A DNA stretch of 64,000 nt from positions 109,464,442 to 109,528,441 of the forward strand of contig CM076846.1 of the NCBI GenBank assembly GCA_039519185.1. The letters are read 5' to 3'. A program made the position numbers and the translations under genes. The stretch comes from Astragalus membranaceus. Lineage: Eukaryota; Streptophyta; Magnoliopsida; Fabales; Fabaceae. The notes under the pieces were generated by a model. It worked only from the letters and a program-made list of their open reading frames with translations, was not told where the DNA came from and ran no database searches. Shown here in pieces: positions 58,517 to 64,000 of the stretch (positions are counted from its first letter, which is position 1; each line of letters begins with the position of its first letter).

Positions 58517-59035
58517 ACTTAAAGATGAGCAGTGTCCTCACTGCTCTAAGTTTAGGAAACAGGGGAGTACTAAATTTGGGAGAAACAAACAAAAGTATTT
58601 AACACATAGCAACAGCTACCACATAGTATTTTAAACTGTTGAAAGTAAAGCAAAATATAGTTTTAGGAATAAACATTAAAAAGTATCCTTTTACTCTTTG
58701 TTTTGGAATCTGGGGCTGGCTCTCACAGCAGGGCTATGCTTGGCTCTTGTCTTCTTTGGCTTCTTAGCAGTGGCCACATCAGAGGTAGGCAGTGTGGCTG
58801 CATCAAGTGTAGAAACACTGGCTACTCTGTTGTCCTGTTTTTACTGCAAAATAACAAAACATGAAATTGCACAAAATAATAATATTAACTATATAGTGAT
58901 GGGTTGCCTCCCTCAAGCGCTTGTTTTAAGAGTCTTACAGCCTGACTTGTACCTTGGTCTAAGGTTTTGCAAAGTGAGTGGTGATCTTGTCTCTCTCTAC
59001 ATGCTCTCCATAGTACATTTTCACTCTTTGTCCAT
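58517..59035 (-). other. Athila region between integrase end and polypurine tract
   Basis: Contains the Athila-like block GCGCTTGAGGGAGGCAACCC on the minus strand near 58905-58925 and a short frame near 58698-58840 with SVSTLDAATLPTSDVATAKK. It is probably a remnant of the polyprotein tail and the start of the 3' untranslated region. Confidence 0.5.
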
Positions 59036-62000
59036 TTACTTTGAAAGTGTATCAGTGTTTGCATCATATAGATCAACTGCACCATGGGGGTAGATTTTAA
59101 CTAATTTGAATGGTCCTGACCATCTTGATCTCAGTTTTCCAGGGAAGAGTTTCAACCTAGAATTGTACAACAGAACCATTCCTCCTTCTTTAAGTTCTCT
59201 CCTTTGGATTTTCTTGTCATGCCATACTTTGGTTTTAGCTTTATAAATTTCTGCATTCTCATAGGAGAAATGCCTAAATTCTTCTAATTCATTTAGCTCA
59301 AGAAACCTTTGCTCTCCTGCCTTTTTGAGATCAAAATTCAACTTTTTGATAGCCCAATATGACTTGTTCTCTAATTCAACAGGGAGATGACATGGCTTGC
59401 CATAAACTAACTTATAGGGGGACATTCCTAATGGAGTTTTAAATGCAGTCCTATATGCCCATAATGCTTCATCTAAGTGTAAGGACCAATCTTTTCTATT
59501 TGGTCCAACCATTTTCTCAAGCATTCTTTTTATTTCCCTATTTGAAAGTTCAGCTTGTCCACTTGTTTGTGGGTGATAGGCAGTAGCAATCTTATGTTTC
59601 ACTCCATATTTTGCAAGAAGATTTCAATAAGTTTGTTGCAAAAATGTGAGCCTTCATCATTGATGATTGCTCTTGGAGTGCCAAATCTTGAAAAAATATC
59701 TCTTTGGAGAAATTTGCTAATAGATTTAGCATCATTATTTGGCAGTGCTACAGCCTCAACCCATTTAGACACATAGTCTACAGCCACTAAAATGTATTCA
59801 TTGCCAAAAGAAGGTGGAAAAGGACCCATGAAATCCATGCCCCAAACATCAAAAAGTTCTATTTCTAGAATATTAGTCCTAGGCATTTCATGTCTATTAG
59901 ATATATTACCACTTCTTTGACATTTATCACAGGTTTTGACCATATAATAAGTATCTTTAATTAGAGTAGGCCAGAAATAACCTGATTGAAGTACCTTAGC
60001 TGCTGTTCTTTGGCTTCCAAAGTGACCTCCATATGGTGCAGCATGACAATGCAGGAGCACTGCTTGCTGTTCTTCTTCAGGAATGCACTTTCTCATGATT
60101 TGATCAGGACATATCTTGAATAGGTAAGGGTCATCCCAATAGTATTGTTTTACTATGTGGAAGAACCTTCTTTTCTGTTGATAGTTCATGTCACATGGTA
60201 CAATTTTGCTTACAAGGAAGTTTACTATGTCTGCATACCATGGTGTTGAAGCATGAGGTGTGGCCACACTGAGTGCAGAAACACTGGCTGCATTCATGGT
60301 AATTGCTAGTAATTTCTCATCAGGGAAACTTTCCTTGATTTCTTCAATTGTACCTACATTATTACTTTCAAGTCTAGAGAGATGATTAGCCAATTGGTTC
60401 TCTACTCCTTTCTTATCTCTTATTTCAAGATCAAATTCTTGAAGTAGTAGAACCCATCTTATTAGCCTAGGTTTTGCATCTTTTTTAGAAATCAGATACT
60501 TGATGGCAGAATGGTCAGTGTACACAATTACTTTGGTGCCAACCAAGTATGATCTAAATTTTTCAAAAGCAAAAACCACTGCTAATAGTTCTTTTTCTGT
60601 TACAGTGTAGTTCATTTGAGCTTCAATGAGTGTTTTGCTAGCATAGTATATGGTATGAAATACTTTGTTATACCTTTGCCCTAGGACTGCTCCTACTGCA
60701 AAGTCACTAGCATCACACATAAGCTCAAAAGGTTTACTCCAGTCAGGAGTGACTACAACTGGTGCTGTAACTAAAGCTTTTTTTAATTTTTGAAATGATT
60801 CCATACAAGTTTCATCAAAGTTAAAATGCACATCATGTTGCAAGAGCACACATAATGGTTTTGAAACTTTTGAAAAGTCTTTGATAAATCTCCTATAGAA
60901 TCCTGCATGACCTAAAAAACTTCTAATCCCTTTGATTGTTGATGGAGGTGGTAGTTTCTCAATTACCTCTATCTTTGCCCTATCCACTTCAAGACCTTTT
61001 TTAGATATTTTATGATCAAGCACAATGCCTTCTTTTACCATGAAATGACATTTTTCCCAATTAAGCACTAGGTTAGTGTCTTCACACCTTTGAAGAATTT
61101 CTTCTAAGTTTGAAAGACACAATGAGAATGTTTCTCCAAAAACAGAAAAGTCATCCATGAAGACTTCCATTGATTGCTCAATGAAGTCAGAAAAGATTGA
61201 CATCATGCATCTTTGAAAGGTAGCAGGAGCATTACAAAGTCCAAAAGGCATCCTTCTAAAGGCAAAAGTGCCATAAGGACAAGTAAAGGTGGTTTTCTGT
61301 TGATCCTTAGGTTCAATTGCTATTTGATTGTATCCTGAATAACCATCTAAGAAACAATAGAATTCCTTTCCTGCTAACCTATCTAACATTTGATCTATAA
61401 AGGGTAAGGGGAAATGATCTTTCTTAGTGGCCTTATTGAGTTTTCTGTAATCCATACAGATTCTCCACCTTGTTACAGTTCTGGTTGGGATTAATTCATT
61501 ATTTTCATTGGCTACAACTGTGACTCCACCCTTTTTAGGAACACATTGCACAGGACTAACCCATGCACTATCTGAAATAGGGTAGATAATACCAGCATCT
61601 AGCCATTTAATTATTTCCTTCTTAACAACCTCTTTCATTATTGGATTTAATCTTCTTTGCCCTTCTATGCTATTTTTAGAATTTTCTTCTAAAATTATCC
61701 TATGCATGCATGTTGAGGGGCTAATCCCTTTAATGTCAGACATTTGCCAACCTATAGCTTTTCTATGTTTTCGCAAGGTGTTAATTAAATCAAGCTCTTG
61801 TTCTAAAGATAGATCAGATGCTATGATTACAGGAAGAGTATCATCCTCACCTAGAAAAACATATTTTAAATGCTTAGGTAGTTCTTTCAATTCTAGCTTA
61901 GGAGGTTGTTCAACAGAAGGTACATTTTCTTTAAGGTTGGGATCTTCTAAATTAAGAGATTCATAAGTTCTAGCCCATACCTTAGGTGTAGCTTGTTCCT

Positions 62001-62358
62001 TGGGCAATATGCTTTCTTCAATAAATTCCTCAGCAGGCAATGCAGAAACATCAGGTGCTAGTGCATTGGCAAGGTGATCATACTGCTTGTGGAACTGCTT
62101 CTCTACCAAATGATCAAGTGAGATTGATGAACACTCTTCACTCTCCTCTGCAGGATACTTCAAAGCATTCAAGACATTGAATTTTACTTCTTGATCATGC
62201 ACTCTCATGGTTAGCTCTCCTCTTTGCACATCTATCAGTGTTTTCCCTGTTGCCAAGAATGGTCTTCCAAGTATGACTGGCACTTCTTCATCTGCAATGA
62301 AATCAAGTATAACAAAATCTGCAGGAAACACAAATTTGTCAACTTGCACCAATATATC
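59036..62358 (-). pseudogene. Athila RT, RNase H and integrase, one frameshift
   Basis: The frame 59599-62352 runs for 917 codons: protease end (VILGRPFLATGKTL), linker, RT with SDSAWVSPVQCVPKKGG, PFGLCNAPATFQRC and catalytic FMDD, RNase H (LMCDASDFAVGAVLGQ, VYTDHSAIKYL), integrase HHCC finger (H..H ... CDKCQ) and core GMDFMGPFPPSFGNEY and INDEGSHF. At about 59602-59640 one base too many shifts the frame; the rest (HPQTSGQAELSNREIKRML with the third catalytic Glu, then RWSGPFKLVKIYPHGAVDL) is in 59036-59602. Upstream, a stop codon at 62359-62361 separates it from the protease frame. It cannot make a single polyprotein. Confidence 0.9.
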
Positions 62359-62706
62359 CTAAATAATTCCTTCTGGATATGCAATTGATCTATCTGCCAA
62401 AGATAATGTCAATGTGGTAGGTTTAGCATTTCCAATCCCTAGCTTTGTGAAGATAGATTTGGGCATCAAATTGATGCTTGCACCTAAATCACATAATGCT
62501 CTTCCTGTATAGTACTTACCTATTGAAAAAGGGATTGTAAAGCTACCTGGATCCTTTAGCTTCCTTGGAATTTTGTTTTGTAAAATCAGACTACATTCTT
62601 TTGACATAACAACAGTTTCGAATTCCCCTAATCTTCTCCTTTTATAAAGCACATCTTTCATGAATTTGGCATAGTTTGGCATTTGTTGAAGTGCCTCTAT
62701 CAAGGG
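61624..62706 (-). repeat. Tandem unit A of the Athila protease-region repeat
   Basis: One of three tandem copies with a period of 1083 bases (361 codons), starting at AACAACCTCTTTCATT in each case (61624, 62707, 63790). It encodes PLIEALQQMPNYAKFMKDVL through the protease to NPIMKEVV and carries the stop at 62359-62361 that the next copy lacks. Confidence 0.9.
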
Positions 62707-63942
62707 AACAACCTCTTTCATTATTGGATTTAATCTTCTTTGCCCTTCTATGCTATTTTTAGAATTTTCTTCTAAAATTATCCTATGCATGCATGTTGAG
62801 GGGCTAATCCCTTTAATGTCAGACATTTGCCAACCTATAGCTTTTCTATGTTTTCTCAAGGTGTTAATTAAATAAATCTCTTGTTCTAAAGATAGATCAG
62901 ATGCTATGATTACAGGAAGAGTATCATCCTCACCTAGAAAAACATATTTTAAATGCTTAGGTAGTTCTTTCAATTCTAGCTTAGGAGGTTGTTCAACAGA
63001 AGGTACATTTTCTTTAAGGTTGGGATCTTCTAAATTAAGAGATTCATAAGTTCTAGCCCATACCTTAGGTGTAGCTTGTTCCTTGGGCAATATGATTTCT
63101 TCAATAAATTCCTCAGCAGGCAATGCAGAAACATCAGGTGCTAGTGCATTGGCAAGGTGATCATACTGCTTGTGGAACTGCTTCTCTACCAAATGATCAA
63201 GTGAGATTGATGAACACTCTTCACTCTCCTCTGCAGGATACTTCAAAGCATTCAAGACATTGAATTTTACTTCTTGATCATTCACTCTCATGGTTAGCTC
63301 TCCTCTTTGCACATCTATTAGTGTTTTCCCTGTGGCCAAGAATGGTCTTCCAAGTATGACTGACACTTCTTCATCTGCAATGAAATCAAGTATAACAAAA
63401 TCTGCAGGAAACACAAATTTGTCAACTTGCACCAATATATCCTCAATAATTCCTTCTGGATATGCAATTGATCTATCTGCCAAAGATAGTGTCAATGTGG
63501 TGGGTTTAGCATTTCCAATCCCTAGATTTGTGAAGATAGATTTGGGCATCAAATTGATGCTTGCACCTACATCACATAATGCTCTTCCTATATAGTACTT
63601 ACCTATTGAAAAAGGGATTGTAAAGCTACCTGGATCCTTTAGCTTCCTTGGAATTTTGTTTTGTAAAATCAGACTACATTCTTTTGACATAACAACAGTT
63701 TCAAATTCCCCTAATCTTATCCTTTTATAAAGCACATCTTTCATGAATTTGGCATAGTTTGGCATTTGTTGAAGTGCCTCTATCAAGGGAACAACCTCTT
63801 TCATTATTGGATTTAATCTTCTTTGCCCTTCTATGCTATTTTTAGAATTTTCTTCTAAAATTATCCTATGCATGCATGTTGAGGGGCTAATCCCTTTAAT
63901 GTCAGACATTTGCCAACCTATAGCTTTTCTATGTTTTCTCAA
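62359..63942 (-). pseudogene. Athila gag-pol part with repeated protease region
   Basis: A 527-codon open frame across the junction of tandem copies: HRKAIGWQMSDIKGISPSTC and NPIMKEVV of one copy run in frame into PLIEALQQM of the next. It contains a full retropepsin-like domain where the catalytic triplet reads CDVGASINL, then VILGRPFLATGKTL. It ends at the stop shared with the unit A boundary. The variants CDVGAS in one copy and CDLGAS in the other may weaken the protease. The upstream continuation lies beyond the right edge. Confidence 0.85.
62707..63789 (-). repeat. Tandem unit B of the Athila protease-region repeat
   Basis: Second copy, differing from unit A at only scattered positions, for example TCCTC instead of TCCTA at the position of the unit A stop and AATAAATCTCTTG instead of AATCAAGCTCTTG near 62870. 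Confidence 0.9.
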
Positions 63943-64000
63943 GGTGTTAATTCAATCAAGCTCTTGTTCTAAATATAGATCAGATGCTATGATTACAGGA
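63790..64000 (-). repeat. Tandem unit C, partial, cut by the window edge
   Basis: Starts with the same AACAACCTCTTTCATT and follows units A and B closely for the remaining 211 bases. How many further copies exist is not visible. Confidence 0.85.

Larger units (their letters stand above)
56240..64000 (-). mobile_element. Athila-type Ty3/gypsy retrotransposon, 5' end beyond window
   Basis: 3' LTR 56240-58500, polypurine tract, then pol and protease reading leftward from the right edge. Athila assignment rests on motifs such as PFGLCNAPATFQRCMMSIFS and VILGRPFLATGKTLIDVQRG and on the LTR end (CCCTGTGGGTTCGACC, GTATACTTGCA). The polyprotein has a stop, a frameshift and a tandem duplication. The left flank ATCAT (56235-56239) is a possible target site; its partner is outside the window. 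Confidence 0.9.

Overview
The window is a repeat-dense stretch of a plant nuclear genome. The Ogre-type Ty3/gypsy element, the Athila and Tekay relatives and the 8-exon spermidine synthase gene point to a legume of the clover/pea/vetch group; that placement is inference from element families, not from a species marker. The only host gene that looks intact is a spermidine synthase (minus strand, 5049-7834). Almost everything else is transposable elements inserted into one another, plus two decayed host-type genes (F-box and FAR1-related) and a LINE remnant.

Left to right: (1) 1-4439, a decayed minus-strand Tekay-like Ty3/gypsy element cut by the window edge. (2) 4440-8060, the spermidine synthase gene. 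(3) 8100-9000, a cluster of hairpin-forming repeats upstream of that gene. (4) 9942-24501, an old LTR element with a tRNA-Lys primer site that keeps an antisense Transposase_28-type ORF but has lost most of gag-pol. It is split by (5) a much younger complete Tekay element at 13904-22871, with a perfect 5-bp target duplication and an unbroken 1266-codon ORF, but a truncated gag. (6) 24544-25531, nested MITEs and a SINE. (7) 26031-48333, a 22-kb Ogre element on the plus strand with both LTRs, ORF1, gag, protease, a visible intron, RT, two RNase H domains and integrase, all broken by stops and frameshifts. It carries three solo LTRs: two of an Athila family in opposite orientation and one of a Tekay family. 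(8) 48580-50282, a LINE C-terminal remnant split by a 1.1-kb TRIM-like LTR element. (9) 50431-52310, a CACTA-like end, a Stowaway MITE and microsatellites. (10) 53238-54082, an F-box pseudogene, and 54350-56230, a FAR1-related/MULE pseudogene. (11) 56240 to the end, a minus-strand Athila element with its 3' LTR and a polyprotein carrying an in-frame tandem repeat of its protease region.

The boundaries allow relative dating. The Tekay copy post-dates the tRNA-Lys element that holds it; the three solo LTRs post-date the Ogre; the TRIM post-dates the LINE remnant. Exact target duplications were read for the Tekay (ATTAT), the solo LTRs at 38567 (CTCAG) and 44283 (CTCAT), the TRIM (AACCC) and the MULE-like MITE (9 bp). 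I found no tRNA or rRNA gene, no CRISPR array and no clearly new multi-gene system. The least explained structures are the hairpin array near the spermidine synthase promoter, the in-frame Athila protease duplication and the antisense-ORF-only LTR element.
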